Assembly (NCBI GenBank): GCA_022842985.1
Contig: JALHON010000009.1
Span: 1-39,081 of the forward strand
Source of the DNA: Acidobacteriota bacterium
GTDB lineage: Bacteria > Acidobacteriota > Vicinamibacteria > Vicinamibacterales > UBA2999
DNA length: 39,081 bases
Direction: 5' to 3'
Shown here: positions 1 through 9,083 of the stretch, in pieces
Numbering within the stretch: the first letter of the stretch is position 1
Layout: the number at the start of each line of letters is the position of its first letter
Program-made: the position numbers and the translations under genes
Notes under the pieces: generated by a model
What the model was told of the DNA's origin: nothing
What the model saw: only the letters and a program-made list of their open reading frames with translations
The model's database searches: none

Positions 1-1669
1 AGGTCTGGCTCGCCGCCGGCGCCGTGTCGAGCACGCGCGCGCCGGCCAGCCGCGCGATGTATTCGATGGCGCTCGCGCGAATCACCGCGCCCTGCGAGCG
101 GTCCACGGCGAGCGAGGCGAGCGCCGGCACACTGGCGGCATCCCCCGTGCCGGCCGCGTACATCGTGGCGGCGAGCGTGGCGCTCTTCTTCCGGCGCGCG
201 CCGTCGCCCCACCACGCATCCATCTGCGCGGCCGCCCATTCGGGCGTCTTGTCGTCGTGGCAGGTCGTGCAGGCGTTCGGCACGCCGAACGCGGCCGTGG
301 TCTCGGGCACCGGCGACTGGAACGTGTGGTCGCGGCGCCGCATCAGCAGCCGCCAGTTCACGTCGCTCATGTGGCAGTTGATGCAGCGGCTGCCTGCCGA
401 GTCGGCCTTGTGGAACGAGTGGCGCGACAGCTCGGCGTCGCTCCACGGCTGCGTGCGCTCGAGCGCCTCGGGCGCGCGGCTCGTGATGCGCGCGAGCGGC
501 GACTGCGCCTCACCGGCGGCGCCGGCATCCGCCGGGCCCTGATGGCACTGCGTGCAGAGCACATCGCCGGTGCGGCCCGCGCGGACGTCCACCTTGAGCG
601 AGAAGGGGTTGTTCGCCGTGCCGTGCGCGAGATGGCAACTCGTGCAGGTGACGGCGCCGGCCTTGAAGCACCCCGAGAGCGTGAGCGCCTGCGTGCGGTT
701 GAAGCGGTTGGGCCGGCCGTCGGGCCAGAACTCGCCCTGCGCGTCGAACTCGGGCAGCGGCTCGCTCAGCAGGAACGGCACGGCGTGGTCTTCGTAGCGA
801 TCGCCGGCTGCGAAGTCCGTGAACAGGTTCCGCTTGTTGCCGTGGCAATAGCCGCAGGTATCAAAGGTGCGGCGCGGCTCGGCGGATCGCGGCGAGAAGA
901 TCTTCAGCGTGTTGCTCAGCTGGCGGTTGTCGGCACGCGAGCTGTACGTGGGGATCGATGTCGGATCCTGTTCCCACGTCTTCATCAGCGCCACGTGCGA
1001 CTTGCCCGGGCCGTGGCACGCTTCGCAGCCGATGCCGAGTTCCGTCCACGAGGTCTTGTACGACGCGTTCGCCGGCACGTAGCCGCGATCGAGATTGGTG
1101 GCGTGGCAGTTGAAGCAGTTCACGTTCCAGATCTGCTTCATGTCGTGCGCGCCGTCGGGGATGGGCGTGGTCTCTTTCCAGTCGAGCCAGCGCTTCGCCT
1201 CGACGTGCCAGAACACCGGCAGCACGTACATGCGGCCGTCCGGCAGCGTGGAGAGATAGCCCTGGAACCGCTTCGAGCCGAGCGTGTAGTCCACGCTATG
1301 GGTCTCCGCCGCGCGTCCGGGGGCACGCATCGTGACGAAGGGTGTCCCCTGGCGCATGCCGAACTCGTACGAGCGGCCGTGCGCGGTGAAGCGCGCGTCA
1401 CGCGAGAAGTCGCCGAGGAGCGTGGCCTCGGCCACCGGACGCGTCATCTGGATGTGCAGCGACGCCTTCCAGCGCGTGTAGGCGTCGGCGTGGCACGACT
1501 CGCAGGCCGCCGAGCCCACGTAGTCGGCGGAGGGTCCGGGCGTGGCGATGGATGCGGCGGCCGGAGGCCGCGTCTGCTGCGCGGGCGCATCCGCGCGCTG
1601 GGCGGCGAGCCAGGTGGACGCGGCGAGGATCGCCGCGGCAACGACGAGAATCCGGGACCCGATGCGCAT
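1..1669 (-). CDS. Multihaem cytochrome c (secreted, at least 8 haem sites), 3' end outside window
   Basis: This gene is absent from the ORF track because it has no stop codon inside the window, but the minus strand is open from an ATG at 1669 to the left edge (about 556 codons). The N-terminus is a signal peptide (MRIGSRILVVAAAILAAS...), so the product is exported and haem would be attached in the periplasm. Eight CxxCH haem-binding motifs are visible in order: CESCH, CFNCH, CEACH, CGYCH, CTSCH, CTQCH, CINCH and CTTCH. The spacing and surroundings (GCEACHGPGKSH, VTCTSCHLAHG) resemble cytochrome c554/doubled-CxxCH proteins. After the last motif the protein becomes Ala-rich and helical, like the HEAT/TPR-type tails common in acidobacterial multihaem proteins; that part is cut off. 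The role is presumably periplasmic electron transfer; the donor and acceptor cannot be told from the sequence. Confidence 0.88.
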   Translation of the reverse strand, partial: MRIGSRILVVAAAILAASTWLAAQRADAPAQQTRPPAAASIATPGPSADYVGSAACESCHADAYTRWKASLHIQMTRPVAEATLLGDFSRDARFTAHGRSYEFGMRQGTPFVTMRAPGRAAETHSVDYTLGSKRFQGYLSTLPDGRMYVLPVFWHVEAKRWLDWKETTPIPDGAHDMKQIWNVNCFNCHATNLDRGYVPANASYKTSWTELGIGCEACHGPGKSHVALMKTWEQDPTSIPTYSSRADNRQLSNTLKIFSPRSAEPRRTFDTCGYCHGNKRNLFTDFAAGDRYEDHAVPFLLSEPLPEFDAQGEFWPDGRPNRFNRTQALTLSGCFKAGAVTCTSCHLAHGTANNPFSLKVDVRAGRTGDVLCTQCHQGPADAGAAGEAQSPLARITSRAPEALERTQPWSDAELSRHSFHKADSAGSRCINCHMSDVNWRLLMRRRDHTFQSPVPETTAAFGVPNACTTCHDDKTPEWAAAQMDAWWGDGARRKKSATLAATMYAAGTGDAASVPALASLAVDRSQGAVIRASAIEYIARLAGARVLDTAPAASQT

Positions 1670-1685
1670 CCGAGTTGCAGAATAT

Positions 1686-1727
1686 GCCAGAAGTCTAGCC
1701 CCCGCCAGAATGGGGACTGTCCCCATT
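1686..1727. repeat. REP-like palindrome, copy 1 (with mini-hairpin)
   Basis: The core AATGGGGACTGTCCCCATT (1709-1727) is a 9-bp-arm palindrome around one central base. It is preceded by GCCAGAAGTCTAGC, a degenerate mini-hairpin also found beside the core at 25185-25225. The element fills the gap between the cytochrome start and the glycosyltransferase stop; its last bases form part of that TAA stop codon. Confidence 0.8.
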
Positions 1728-2910
1728 ACACAGGGAGACGTTTCTCGCGGACCAGATCCTCGTAGAGCGTCTCGATGTCGCTCACGAGGCGTCCCGCGTC
1801 GTAGGTGGCCGCCACCTTCACACGGCCGTGCTGGCCCATGGTGCGGCGCATGCCGGGGTCCGCGAGCAGCGTGAGAATGTGCCGGGCGACGGCCGCGGCA
1901 TCGTCCATCGGCGCGAGCAGGCCGCTCACGCCGTGCTCGACGACGTCGGCGACGCCGCCCACCTCGGTCGAGACGACCGGCACACCCGAGGCCATCGCTT
2001 CGATGAGCGCCACCGGCGAGCCCTCGTTGCGCGAGGTCAGCGCCACGACGTCGATGTCGGCGTAGAGCCGGTCGATGTCGGCGCGCCAGCCGAGGAACCG
2101 CACCGCGTCCGCGAGACCGAGCGCCGCCGTCTGCTGTTCGAGCGTCTGCCGCAGCTCGCCGTCGCCCACGATGAGGAAACGCGCGGCCGGCACCTGCTGC
2201 CGGATCGCCTTCGCGGCGGCGAGGAACACCTCGTGCGCCTTGATGGGCACGAGCCGCGCCACGATGCCGACGAGCGGCGCATCGCCCACGCCGAGCTCCG
2301 CGCGCAGCTCGCCCCGGCGGCGCTCCGCGGCGAGCAGCGGTGCCAGATCGAAGCCGAGCGGCACCGCGCGATACTGCGACGCCTTCCCCACGCCGAGCGC
2401 GATGAGTTCGTCGCGCACGCGCGCCGTGACCGCGAGCAGGCGGTCGGTGCGCCACGCGAGGCTGCGCTCGATGCCGCGGTACACCGCCGTCTTCGCTGGC
2501 GAGAAGTAGCCGTGCAGCACGTGCCCGTGGTACGTATGCACCACCACCGGCACGCCGGCGAGGATCGCCGCCGCGCGTCCCACCGCCCCCGCCTTGGCCG
2601 TGTGCGTGTGCACGACATGCGGCCTGATGCGGCGCATGAGCGCCACGAGGCGCGAGAGCGTCTGGACATCGCGCAGCGGCCGGATTTCGCGACCGAGGTC
2701 GGGGATGATCTCGACGTTCGCCGTGCGGCCGTGCAACGCGAGGTAGTTGCCCTCGCCCGCCTCCTCCGTGCCGGTCACGAGCGTGGACGCGAAGCGCGCA
2801 GGGTTCAGCCGCTCGTGCAACAGCGTCGCGTGTACTGCGGGACCGCCGATGTTCAGACGCGCGATGACGCGCATCACGCGCATGCCGCCGCTGGTGGGGC
2901 CATCAGGCAT
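1726..2910 (-). CDS. Glycosyltransferase family 4 (GT-B fold)
   Basis: Transfers a sugar from a nucleotide-activated donor to a growing glycan at the cytoplasmic face of the membrane. The N-terminal domain has the GT4 acceptor-side signature (IARLNIGGPAVHATLLHERL, HTHTAKAG). The C-terminal Rossmann domain contains GIVARLVPIKAHEVFL, FLIVGDGELR and the donor-binding block SRNEGSPVALIEAMASGVPVVST, followed by GVSGLL. About 394 aa, normal for the family. The track extends the ORF to 2958, but the extra N-terminus (MPLRDRGAWFPRSGL) looks like translated promoter DNA. ATG at 2910 or 2883 (MRVMRVIARLN) is more likely; no strong Shine-Dalgarno separates them. It is divergent from the GT4 gene at 2978 and probably belongs to the same polysaccharide locus. 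Its stop codon overlaps the REP-like palindrome. Confidence 0.88.
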   Translation of the reverse strand: MPDGPTSGGMRVMRVIARLNIGGPAVHATLLHERLNPARFASTLVTGTEEAGEGNYLALHGRTANVEIIPDLGREIRPLRDVQTLSRLVALMRRIRPHVVHTHTAKAGAVGRAAAILAGVPVVVHTYHGHVLHGYFSPAKTAVYRGIERSLAWRTDRLLAVTARVRDELIALGVGKASQYRAVPLGFDLAPLLAAERRRGELRAELGVGDAPLVGIVARLVPIKAHEVFLAAAKAIRQQVPAARFLIVGDGELRQTLEQQTAALGLADAVRFLGWRADIDRLYADIDVVALTSRNEGSPVALIEAMASGVPVVSTEVGGVADVVEHGVSGLLAPMDDAAAVARHILTLLADPGMRRTMGQHGRVKVAATYDAGRLVSDIETLYEDLVREKRLPV

Positions 2911-2957
2911 CGGGAGTCCGCTCCGCGGGAACCACGCCCCGCGGTCCCGCAGTGGCA

Positions 2958-2963
2958 TATAGT
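2958..2963 (+). promoter_or_regulatory. Candidate -10 element (TATAGT) for the GT4 gene at 2978
   Basis: TATAGT lies 14 nt before the GTG start at 2978. No convincing -35 is seen and the leader would be only a few bases long. One of several such hexamers close to start codons in this window. Confidence 0.4.
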
Positions 2964-2977
2964 GCTGGGGTCACGCG

Positions 2978-4132
2978 GTGCACATCGTACACCTCATCGG
3001 CACGCTGGAACGCGGCGGCGCGGAGCTCTTCCTGCTGCGCCTGTGCCGGGGCCTCTCGCGGCTCGAGCCCTCGTGGACGCAGGCCGTGTGGGTGCTTGGC
3101 GCACGCGGCAGTCTGGCGGATGACTTCGTCGCGGCCGGGATCCCGGTGCGTGCGTTCGGCCTGACGAAGTCGCCGCTGGCCGCCTGGACGATCGGCCGCC
3201 TCGTCGGCGCGCTCGCCTCGAGCCGCGCCTCGGTCCTGCAGACATGGATGTATCACGCGGACGCCGTCGGGATCGCGGCCCGCCTCGCCGGTGTGCGGAT
3301 TCCGCAGGTCTGGACGCTGCGCCAGAGCAACCTCGCGCCCGATGTGAACCGCATCGACACGCGCGCCATCATCAAGGCGTGCGCACTCGCCTCGTCGCGC
3401 GTGCCCGCGGTTGTCGTCGCCGGTTCGGCCGCCGCCCTCGACGCCCATCGTGCCATCGGCTACCGCGCGGCCCGCACGCCGATCATTCACAACGGTGTCG
3501 ACACCGACCGCTTCCGCCCCGACGCCGGTCACCGGGCCGCCACGCGCCGGGCGTGGGGCGTCACCGGCGACACACGCGTCTTCGGGTACCTCGCACGCGT
3601 CTCACCGGTGAAAGGCCACGACGTGTTGCTCGACGCCGCGGCCCGACTCGCAACCACGCAGCCGGCCCTCGACTGGCGGCTCGTGCTGGTGGGCCAGGGC
3701 GCGTCGCTCGACGATCCGGCCTTTGCCGCCGACGTCGCTCGACGAGGTCTCGCCGGCCGCGTGCTCACCCCAGGTCCGGCCAGCGCACCAGAAACGGTGT
3801 TACCCGCCTTCGACATCGCCGTCTCGAGCTCGCGCGGGGAAGGTTTTCCCAACGGCGTCGCCGAAGCCATGGCCTGCGGGCTCGCCGTCGTGGCCACCGA
3901 TGTCGGCGACACGCGGCTCCTCGTGGGCGACAGTGGCTCGATTGTGGCCCCCGGAGACGTGGCCGGGCTCGCGGAGGCGATGCGCGAGGCCGCCAGCGCC
4001 GGTACGGCCGTGCTGCGGGCCCGCGGCGAGGCCGCGCTGGCGCGCGTCCAGCAACACTTCCGGGAGATCGACGCCGTCCGCGCCTACGCCGGGCTCTACC
4101 GCTCGCTCCAGACCGAAGCGCACCAGCCCTGA
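2978..4132 (+). CDS. Glycosyltransferase family 4 (GT-B fold)
   Basis: Retaining GT-B glycosyltransferase of 384 aa, first gene of the plus-strand polysaccharide operon. The N-terminus MHIVHLIGTLERGGAELFLL is the typical GT4 'GGAE' acceptor-domain start. The C-terminal half has FGYLARVSPVKGHDVLLDA, LVLVGQG and the donor-binding motif SSSRGEGFPNGVAEAMACG followed by VVATDVGDTRLLV. The start is a GTG placed directly before the conserved beta-strand, so the protein has no N-terminal extension. It resembles enzymes adding sugars in O-antigen or capsule assembly; donor and acceptor cannot be read from the sequence. The asnB-type gene follows 63 nt downstream with its own possible -10 box. Confidence 0.9.
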   Translation: MHIVHLIGTLERGGAELFLLRLCRGLSRLEPSWTQAVWVLGARGSLADDFVAAGIPVRAFGLTKSPLAAWTIGRLVGALASSRASVLQTWMYHADAVGIAARLAGVRIPQVWTLRQSNLAPDVNRIDTRAIIKACALASSRVPAVVVAGSAAALDAHRAIGYRAARTPIIHNGVDTDRFRPDAGHRAATRRAWGVTGDTRVFGYLARVSPVKGHDVLLDAAARLATTQPALDWRLVLVGQGASLDDPAFAADVARRGLAGRVLTPGPASAPETVLPAFDIAVSSSRGEGFPNGVAEAMACGLAVVATDVGDTRLLVGDSGSIVAPGDVAGLAEAMREAASAGTAVLRARGEAALARVQQHFREIDAVRAYAGLYRSLQTEAHQP

Positions 4133-4151
4133 GGGGCCAGACGGTCTCCGC

Positions 4152-4157
4152 TATAAT
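4152..4157 (+). promoter_or_regulatory. Candidate -10 element (TATAAT) for the amidotransferase gene
   Basis: A perfect TATAAT sits 38 nt before the ATG at 4196, in the 63-nt gap after the GT4 gene. No good -35 is present 17 nt upstream, so this may be a weak or extended -10 internal promoter. Confidence 0.4.
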
Positions 4158-4195
4158 CGCTCGGATGCCGTCGCTCCTGACGGCCACACTAGTAC

Positions 4196-6142
4196 ATGTG
4201 CGGCATCGCCGGTTTCGTCCAAGTCGAACGCGGAGGCTCTGAGCAGCGCCTCGAGTCGCTCATCCGCGCGATGACCGACACGATGGTGCTGCGCGGACCC
4301 GACTCGTCCGGGTACTGGGTGGACGCGCCGGCCGGCGTGGCACTGGGCCACCGCCGTCTCGCCATCCGCGATCTGTCGCCCGCCGGCCATCAGCCGATGG
4401 TCTCCTCGTGCGGACGCTTCGTGATGGTCTACAACGGCGAGGTCTATTCGCACAACGAGATGCGGGCCGACCTCGAGCGCGCGGGCCGGCGCTTTCGTGG
4501 CACCTCCGACACCGAGGTCATGCTCGAAGGGTGCGCGGAGTGGGGCGTCGAACGCACGGCGCAGCGCCTCATCGGCATGTTCGCCTTCGCGCTCTACGAC
4601 CGCGAGACCCGCACGCTGTCGCTCGTGCGCGACCGGCTCGGCATCAAGCCCGTCTACTGGGGCAGCTTCCCCGGACTGTTCCTGTTCGGCTCGGAACTGA
4701 AACCGCTGCGCCAGCATCCCGACTGGCAGCCAACCGTCGATCGCAACGCCGTCTCGGCGTTCATGCGGCACAACTACATCCCGGCGCCGCACAGCATCTA
4801 CCGTGGTGTGCGCAAGCTGACGCCCGGCACGATTCTCACGGTCGTCAACGGCGTGCCCGGCGCGGAGCGGCCGTACTGGTCGTTCGACGACGTGGTCACG
4901 CGCGGCCAGCAGCAACGCGGCGGCCATACCGACCAGTCGGCGACCGACGCGCTCGACCGGCTGCTCAACGACGCGGTCAGCCGCCGCATGATCGCTGACG
5001 TGCCGCTTGGCGCCCTGCTGTCCGGCGGCGTCGATTCGTCGCTCGTCACCGCGCTGATGCAGGCCAACAGCGCCCGTCCGGTGAAGACGTTCTCCATCGG
5101 ATTCAAGGAGCAGGGCTTCGACGAAGCGCCCTATGCGCGTGCCGTCGCCGAACACCTCGGCACCGATCACACCGAGCTCTATGTCGAGTCGAACCATGCG
5201 CTCGACATCGTGCCGAAGCTGCCGCAGTGGTACGACGAGCCGTTCGCCGATTCCTCGCAGCTGCCCACGTTCCTGGTCTGCGAACTCACGCGGCAGCACG
5301 TCACGGTCGTGCTCTCGGGCGACGGCGGCGACGAACTCTTCGCCGGGTACAAACGCTACGAACTGGGCCGCACGGTCTGGGCCGGCGCCAACGTCGCCCC
5401 GGCGTGGCTGCGCCTGCCGGCAAGCCGTCTCGCCCGGCGCATCCCCGTCCAGCAGTGGGACCAGCTCGGACGGCTGCTGCCGAAGCGCATGCTGCCGGTC
5501 AATTTCGGCCATCGGATGCACAGCCTGGCGGACCGCATGAGCCTTGGCGAACCCGACGGCCTCTACCGGCAGATGCTGAGCCACTGGCACGAACCCGACG
5601 CGCTCGTGCGCGGCGCCACCGAGCCGCACGGCATCCTCTGGGATCCGGCCGCCATCACCCGCGTACCCGACTTCGGCGAGCGGATGCAGTACTACGACAC
5701 GCTCACCTACCTGCCCGACGACATCCTGACCAAGGTCGATCGCGCCAGCATGGCCGTGTCACTCGAATCGCGCGTGCCGCTGCTCGATCACCGCGTGGTC
5801 GAGTTCGCGTGGACCCTGCCGCAGCACCTCAAGTGGCGGGGCTCCGAGAGCAAGTGGCTGCTCAAGCAGGTGCTCGACCGCTACGTGCCGCGGCCGCTGA
5901 TGGATCGTCCGAAGATGGGCTTCGGTGTGCCCTTCGACCAGTGGATTCGCGGGCCGCTGCGCGGCTGGGCCGACGATCTGCTGTCGGAATCCCGCTTCGC
6001 GCGCGATCAACTGCTCGAGCCGACGCTCATCCGCCAGCGCTGGCAGGCCCACCTCGACGGCGCCAACTGGGGGTATCCGCTCTGGAACGTGCTCATGCTC
6101 CACGCATGGCTGGACCAGAACCGCGGCGTGTCGCTCGGATAG
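4196..6142 (+). CDS. asnB: Asparagine synthase (glutamine-hydrolysing)-type amidotransferase
   Basis: A 648-aa class II glutamine amidotransferase. Translation starts MCGIAGF, so Cys2 is the glutaminase nucleophile after Met removal. The glutaminase domain (about residues 1-190) includes [24 protein letters not shown] and the [10 protein letters not shown] block. The synthetase domain has the ATP PP-loop LSGGVDSS (about residue 275), [12 protein letters not shown] and [24 protein letters not shown]. Family members make asparagine from aspartate, ATP and glutamine. Copies inside polysaccharide clusters are often thought to amidate sugar carboxylates, and the setting here (glycosyltransferase before, exporter 3 nt after) favours that role. 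Length and motifs are complete. The strand-opposite 492-aa ORF is a shadow. Confidence 0.9.
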   Translation: MCGIAGFVQVERGGSEQRLESLIRAMTDTMVLRGPDSSGYWVDAPAGVALGHRRLAIRDLSPAGHQPMVSSCGRFVMVYNGEVYSHNEMRADLERAGRRFRGTSDTEVMLEGCAEWGVERTAQRLIGMFAFALYDRETRTLSLVRDRLGIKPVYWGSFPGLFLFGSELKPLRQHPDWQPTVDRNAVSAFMRHNYIPAPHSIYRGVRKLTPGTILTVVNGVPGAERPYWSFDDVVTRGQQQRGGHTDQSATDALDRLLNDAVSRRMIADVPLGALLSGGVDSSLVTALMQANSARPVKTFSIGFKEQGFDEAPYARAVAEHLGTDHTELYVESNHALDIVPKLPQWYDEPFADSSQLPTFLVCELTRQHVTVVLSGDGGDELFAGYKRYELGRTVWAGANVAPAWLRLPASRLARRIPVQQWDQLGRLLPKRMLPVNFGHRMHSLADRMSLGEPDGLYRQMLSHWHEPDALVRGATEPHGILWDPAAITRVPDFGERMQYYDTLTYLPDDILTKVDRASMAVSLESRVPLLDHRVVEFAWTLPQHLKWRGSESKWLLKQVLDRYVPRPLMDRPKMGFGVPFDQWIRGPLRGWADDLLSESRFARDQLLEPTLIRQRWQAHLDGANWGYPLWNVLMLHAWLDQNRGVSLG

Positions 6143-6145
6143 ACG

Positions 6146-6952
6146 ATGCAGGGCCTCACACATTTCGCCGGCATCGTCTCCACGCACCGCCGGCTGCTCG
6201 CGGCACTCGTGCAGCGGGATCTCCGCGACCGCTTCTCGGGCCAGGCCTTCGGCCTGGTGTGGACACTGGGGCATCCTCTGGTGCTGATGCTGCTCTACGC
6301 GTTTCTGTTCGCGTATGTCTTCCCGGCGCGCTACACGGCCGCCGTCGGCGCGACCTCGCTCGACTACGCGCCGTCGATCTTCGCCGGCCTGGTCTGCTGG
6401 CTCACGGCGCAGGAGGTGCTGGCGCGCAGTCCCACGGTGCTGCAGTCACATGCCAGCCTCGTGAAGCAGATCGTCTTCCCGACCGAACTCCTGCCCGTCA
6501 AGAGCACGCTCGCCAGCTCCACCGCGCAAATCGTCACGCTCACCTTCGCAGTGGGCTACGCGGCCTACAAGGGCACGCTCGGCCCGTTCGCGCTCACCTT
6601 GCCCTTTGTCGTCGCCTGTCAGCTGGCGGCGATGACCGGCGTGGCGTTCCTGCTGTCGAGCCTCGGCGCCTACTTCCGCGACATCAAGGACGTCATCCAG
6701 GTGCTGCTGGCGGTGGGCCTCTTCGCGCTGCCGGTGCTCTACAACCCGCACGCCCTGCCGCCCTGGCTGTCGGTCGTCTTCTACGCGAATCCCCTGAGTT
6801 ATCTGGTGTGGTGTTATCAGGACGCCATCTACTTCGGCGCGCCAGCACATCCGATCGCCTGGGTCGTGTCGCCGCTCTTCGGCCTCGGCCTGCTCGCTAT
6901 CGGCTACACCGTGTTCCAGCGCGCGAAACACGGCTTCGGAGACGTGCTGTGA
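6146..6952 (+). CDS. wzm: ABC-2 type polysaccharide exporter permease (Wzm-like)
   Basis: Inner-membrane permease of 268 aa, the usual size for the O-antigen/capsule ABC exporter family. The N-terminal cytoplasmic helix [31 protein letters not shown] is characteristic of ABC-2 polysaccharide permeases. About six hydrophobic segments follow, including [46 protein letters not shown] and [15 protein letters not shown]. The [15 protein letters not shown] segment is the conserved loop with the R-D pair seen in Wzm proteins. The gene starts 3 nt after the amidotransferase stop, and its TGA overlaps the GTG start of the ATPase gene (GTGA), so the two exporter subunits are translationally coupled. 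It moves an undecaprenyl-linked glycan across the inner membrane (family knowledge). Confidence 0.92.
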   Translation: MQGLTHFAGIVSTHRRLLAALVQRDLRDRFSGQAFGLVWTLGHPLVLMLLYAFLFAYVFPARYTAAVGATSLDYAPSIFAGLVCWLTAQEVLARSPTVLQSHASLVKQIVFPTELLPVKSTLASSTAQIVTLTFAVGYAAYKGTLGPFALTLPFVVACQLAAMTGVAFLLSSLGAYFRDIKDVIQVLLAVGLFALPVLYNPHALPPWLSVVFYANPLSYLVWCYQDAIYFGAPAHPIAWVVSPLFGLGLLAIGYTVFQRAKHGFGDVL

Positions 6953-8295
6953 GCGGCGACCTGGCGATTCGCGCGCACGGTCTCTCGAAGGCCTTCAAGA
7001 TCTACCAGCACCCCGGCGACGTGCTCGTCGAGCTCCTGACCGGCCGCACGCGACACACCGAAAAACAGGCCCTCGACGACGTCTCGTTCGAGATGCGGCG
7101 CGGTGAGGTGGTGGGCATCCTCGGCCGGAACGGCGCCGGCAAGAGCACGCTGCTCAAGCTCATCGCCGGCACGCTCGAACGCTCCGGCGGCGAGCTCGAG
7201 GTGAACGGCCGGATCACGGCGATCCTCGAGCTGGGCACGGGGTTCCACCCGGACTACACCGGACGCGAGAACATCTACATGGGCGGCCTCTGCCTGGGGA
7301 TGTCGCGTGAGGAGATCGACCGCAAGCTGGAGTCGATCATCGATTTCAGCGAGCTGGCCGAGGTAATCGACCAGCCGTTCCGTACGTATTCCACCGGCAT
7401 GCAGGCGCGGCTCACCTTCAGCACGGCGATTTCGGTGGACCCCGACATCCTGATCGTGGACGAGGCGTTGTCGGTGGGCGACGCCAAGTTCCAGATGAAG
7501 TGTTTCGGCCGCATCACGGATCTGCGGCGCCAGCGCAAGACCATCCTGCTCGTGTCGCACGACCTCAACACGATTACGACCTTCTGCGACCACGCCCTCA
7601 TCCTCGAACGCGGACGCGTCTACGCGGCCGGCCCGGCGCGTGAGACGGCGTCACGCTATCAGCAGCTGCTGTGGGACGCCCATCCCCTGGGAGACGCGCG
7701 GCCAGGCCCGGCCGGCGCCACCAAGCCGGGGGAACGCGACCACGAGGCCGCTGAACAGGCGCCGGATGAACAGACGAGTGAGAAGATGGACACGCCCACC
7801 CAGCAGGGCGTCGAATCGCCGAGAGAACCAAATCGCTACGGTGACGGATCGATGCGAGTTGAGTCGTTCGGCCTGACCGACGCCGCCGGCAACCCGGTGG
7901 CTGGCATCACATCGGGACAGGCGTGCAGCTTTCACCTTCGCATGCGTGTACTGCGCGACGTGTCCGACGCCTCGTTCGGTGTTGCCATCAAGGATCGCCG
8001 CGGCACGGTGCTGTTCGGCATCACCAACGTCTCGCAAAGCAACTTGCCATCCGCGCTCGAAGCAGGGCAGGTCCTCGAGCTTCGCGTCCCCATGCGAATG
8101 TGGTTGTCATCGGGCACGTACTTCGTAAACCTCGGCGCTGGGCATCTCAACAGCCAGGTCATGTGCGACTTCATCGAGGATGCGCTGCAATTTCACGTTC
8201 TGGGGCCGGGCGGCGTCTTTTCGACAGGGGTCGTCAACCTCGAGGCGAGCTTCGAAATGCGCATGGACGGTGACAAGGCGGAGCAAGGCGGATGA
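6949..8295 (+). CDS. wzt: Polysaccharide ABC exporter ATPase with C-terminal glycan-recognition domain (Wzt-like)
   Basis: About 448 aa from the GTG at 6949. The 1022-aa ORF in the track is the same frame run upstream through unrelated sequence. The nucleotide-binding domain shows Walker [10 protein letters not shown] (residues 58-66), signature YSTGMQARL (near 146), Walker [14 protein letters not shown] and H-loop LVSHDL. A charged, low-complexity linker (about 230-295) leads to a C-terminal beta-sandwich-like domain with [34 protein letters not shown] and FYL-type strands ending [14 protein letters not shown]. This is the Wzt C-terminal domain, which in E. coli O8/O9a binds the methylated non-reducing end of the finished glycan. 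A methyltransferase gene overlaps the stop (ATGA), consistent with the same capping logic. Confidence 0.92.
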   Translation: MSGDLAIRAHGLSKAFKIYQHPGDVLVELLTGRTRHTEKQALDDVSFEMRRGEVVGILGRNGAGKSTLLKLIAGTLERSGGELEVNGRITAILELGTGFHPDYTGRENIYMGGLCLGMSREEIDRKLESIIDFSELAEVIDQPFRTYSTGMQARLTFSTAISVDPDILIVDEALSVGDAKFQMKCFGRITDLRRQRKTILLVSHDLNTITTFCDHALILERGRVYAAGPARETASRYQQLLWDAHPLGDARPGPAGATKPGERDHEAAEQAPDEQTSEKMDTPTQQGVESPREPNRYGDGSMRVESFGLTDAAGNPVAGITSGQACSFHLRMRVLRDVSDASFGVAIKDRRGTVLFGITNVSQSNLPSALEAGQVLELRVPMRMWLSSGTYFVNLGAGHLNSQVMCDFIEDALQFHVLGPGGVFSTGVVNLEASFEMRMDGDKAEQGG

Positions 8296-9083
8296 TTCTC
8301 GACGTATTGGCGGTATTGAACAATCGGCGCAAACGCCAGCCTCAGAAGCTGGAGTGGACACCGGAGCTCGTCGAACGTTTCTGGGACGCTGTCTGGTCGA
8401 CACGCCTCAAGGAGTTCAGCTTTGCGAGGCAGGCCGGCCGGGCCCTCATCGTCGCCATCGATCACCTGCTGCCGCCGGGAACGCGGGTGCTCGACTTCGG
8501 GGCCGGGTTCGGCGATCTGGCCGCGCTGCTTCTCGAGCGCGATTTACGCGTCGCCGGGCACGACCCCTCACCGGCGTCGCGGGCGTCACTCGCGGGTCGC
8601 TTCGGCACGCACGCGGGTTATGTCGGCACGATCGGCCCCGACGACCGGCAGCAGTTCGATGTGGTGGTGATGGCCGAAGTCATCGAACATGTCCTTGATG
8701 CGGAGCTCGAGGCCACCCTGACCCGCGTGGCGCGATTTGCCGCGCCGGGCGGCCTCGTGGTCGTGACGACGCCGAACAACGAAGACCTCGAACTGGGGAT
8801 GTGCGTCGACCCGCTGGCCAACGTCGTGTTCCACCGCTGGCAGCACGTGCGGTCGTTCACGCGCGAGACCCTGGCCGCGCGGATGGCGACGGTCGGCTTC
8901 GAGGAGGTCGTGACCCACGAACTCGAGCTAAGTGAGCACCTTTACGTGCCGTTCGATCGCATCTGGGGCCAGCCGGATTCGGACCCGTCCGCCGCGTCGC
9001 ACATCGTCTCCCTCCGCGGCGATGTGGTCACGGCGAACGGCGGGCGCCAGAACCTCGTCTACGTGGGACGCCGGAGGGTCTGA
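8292..9083 (+). CDS. SAM-dependent methyltransferase (UbiG-like class I)
   Basis: A 263-aa class I methyltransferase. SAM-binding motif I is [15 protein letters not shown] (about residues 65-79), followed by the acidic ribose-binding position in VAGHDPSP. Motif II/III region reads [16 protein letters not shown] and the post-motif [16 protein letters not shown]. These match UbiG/Methyltransf_11-23 type O-methyltransferases. The ATG overlaps the exporter ATPase stop (ATGA) and a GT4 gene follows without a gap, so it is translated as part of the exporter operon. Its most attractive role is methylating the non-reducing terminal sugar as a chain-length stop and export signal recognised by the Wzt C-terminal domain. 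That is inferred from position; sugar O-methylation within the repeat is the alternative. Confidence 0.85.
   Translation: MILDVLAVLNNRRKRQPQKLEWTPELVERFWDAVWSTRLKEFSFARQAGRALIVAIDHLLPPGTRVLDFGAGFGDLAALLLERDLRVAGHDPSPASRASLAGRFGTHAGYVGTIGPDDRQQFDVVVMAEVIEHVLDAELEATLTRVARFAAPGGLVVVTTPNNEDLELGMCVDPLANVVFHRWQHVRSFTRETLAARMATVGFEEVVTHELELSEHLYVPFDRIWGQPDSDPSAASHIVSLRGDVVTANGGRQNLVYVGRRRV

Noticed and set aside
257-1765. 502-aa plus-strand ORF
   Set aside because: Antisense shadow of the multihaem cytochrome gene; the minus strand carries the signal peptide and eight CxxCH motifs.
4151-5629. 492-aa minus-strand ORF
   Set aside because: Antisense of the AsnB-type gene; no recognisable domain, Arg/Val/Ala-rich shadow.
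5227-8295. 1022-aa plus-strand ORF as one protein
   Set aside because: Only the last 449 codons (from GTG 6949) are the Wzt-like ATPase. The upstream part is an Arg/Ala-rich wrong-frame translation of the amidotransferase and permease genes.
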